Origin: Gammaproteobacteria bacterium Milos-ODIII6
GTDB lineage: Bacteria > Pseudomonadota > Gammaproteobacteria > Chromatiales > Chromatiaceae
Assembly (NCBI GenBank): GCA_029228645.1
Contig: JAPTHR010000006.1
Coordinates: 1 to 64,000 of the forward strand
Reading direction: 5' to 3'
DNA length: 64,000 bases
Positions 63,475 to 64,000 of this stretch are shown piece by piece. The notes under the pieces were generated by a model, which was given only the letters and a program-made list of their open reading frames with translations, did not search any database and had not been told where the DNA came from. Each line of letters begins with the position of its first letter. Within the stretch, counting starts at the first letter, position 1. Position numbers and translations under genes: made by a program.

Positions 63475-64000
63475 ATGTCAGTCGCAGCCCAGAAAGAGAC
63501 CTTGGAGTTCCAGGCAGAAGTCAGCCAGGTACTCAACCTGGTGATCCGTTCGCTTTACAGTAACAAGGAGATCTTCCTTCGGGAGCTGATCTCGAATGCC
63601 TCCGACGCCGCAGAGAAACTGCGCTTCGAGGCGCTCGGGAATGACGCCCTCTACGAGGACGATCCGAATCTGCGTATCCGCATCAGCGTGGACAAGGAGA
63701 AGCGCACGGTCACCGTGGATGACAATGGGATCGGGCTCAGTCGCCAGGAAGTGACCGAAACGATCGGCACCATTGCCAGTTCCGGCACCCGCAAGTTCCT
63801 GGAACAGCTCTCCGGGGACCAGGCCACGGACAGCGCCCTGATCGGGCAGTTCGGGGTGGGTTTCTATTCGGCCTTCATCGTTGCCGAGAAAGTCACCCTG
63901 GAAACCCGTCGAGCGGGCATGAAGTCGGACGAGGGGGTGCGCTGGGAATCGGGCGGTGAAGGCAGTTACGTGATCGAGAACATCGAAAAGCCGCAACGCG
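63475..64000 (+). CDS. htpG: Chaperone HtpG (Hsp90), N-terminal part, cut by window end
   Basis: The first 175 or so codons of bacterial Hsp90, reading open to the window edge. The GHKL ATPase domain shows [20 protein letters not shown] with the catalytic Glu and Asn, [11 protein letters not shown], and [20 protein letters not shown]. The ATG at 63475 ([16 protein letters not shown]) fits the family; a GTG two codons earlier (63469) is closer to the AGGAG site and may be the real start. Clear heat-shock promoter upstream. Divergent from pgm. Confidence 0.95.
   Translation, partial: MSVAAQKETLEFQAEVSQVLNLVIRSLYSNKEIFLRELISNASDAAEKLRFEALGNDALYEDDPNLRIRISVDKEKRTVTVDDNGIGLSRQEVTETIGTIASSGTRKFLEQLSGDQATDSALIGQFGVGFYSAFIVAEKVTLETRRAGMKSDEGVRWESGGEGSYVIENIEKPQR

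Overview
This 64 kb window looks like chromosome of a GC-rich gammaproteobacterium. The gene orders lptF-lptG/pepA-holC, rimP-nusA-infB-rbfA-truB-rpsO-pnp, hrcA-grpE-dnaK-dnaJ-dapB, ssrA-smpB-ratA-ratB-bamE-fur-recN-nadK and lapA-lapB-pyrF are typical of that class. A homo-oligomeric, dissimilatory-type ATP sulfurylase (25659-26846) and a glycolate oxidase pair (58220-60753) fit an autotrophic sulfur oxidiser of the Chromatiales / Ectothiorhodospiraceae / Sedimenticola type. That lifestyle and placement are inference from a few genes, not a phylogeny.

Layout. (1) 1-7431 is a mobile, partly AT-rich genomic island with a phage-defence flavour. It holds the end of an ISL3-type insertion sequence that has cut a type I restriction specificity gene (hsdS), then a GmrSD-like DUF262/DUF1524 protein and an unrecognised partner with a possible degenerate PLD-like region. 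A compact three-gene cassette follows (GHKL ATPase, STAS-like DUF4325 protein, single-pass membrane protein), then a P4-type tyrosine integrase. The island abuts the 3' end of the tmRNA gene (7432-7811, minus strand), which is the probable attachment site. (2) 7432-20770 is core housekeeping: tmRNA/SmpB, an NSS transporter, RatA/RatB, BamE, Fur, RecN, NadK, and the HrcA-GrpE-DnaK-DnaJ chaperone block with readable sigma-32 promoters, followed by DapB. (3) 20807-33241 is mixed: a short-chain dehydrogenase, an orphan FliK, LapA/LapB, PyrF, Sat, a Nudix hydrolase, a secretin-N-domain-like protein, a queuosine-tRNA mannosyltransferase homologue, a GNAT acetyltransferase, a RoxA-type oxygenase, two tandem OmpA-family paralogues and a 56-residue membrane protein. 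(4) 33242-42176 is the transcription/translation operon, with a promoter, a possible small leader RNA and an intrinsic terminator ahead of rimP. (5) 42315-47835 is an envelope glycolipid operon: GT2 followed by two successive GT39-PAP2 pairs with 4-nt stop/start overlaps. (6) 47880-64000 carries HolC, PepA, LptF/LptG, an RDD protein, a PilZ protein, a FixL/FixJ-like two-component pair, a dihydrolipoyl dehydrogenase-like protein, glycolate oxidase subunits D and E with a cupin where glcF might be expected, PpsR, phosphoglucomutase, and the start of htpG behind a clear sigma-32 promoter.

The best candidate for an undescribed system is the ATPase/STAS-like/membrane cassette at 4172-6014 in the ssrA island. 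The hsdS-linked DUF262 protein with its unrecognised partner at 912-4044 comes second.
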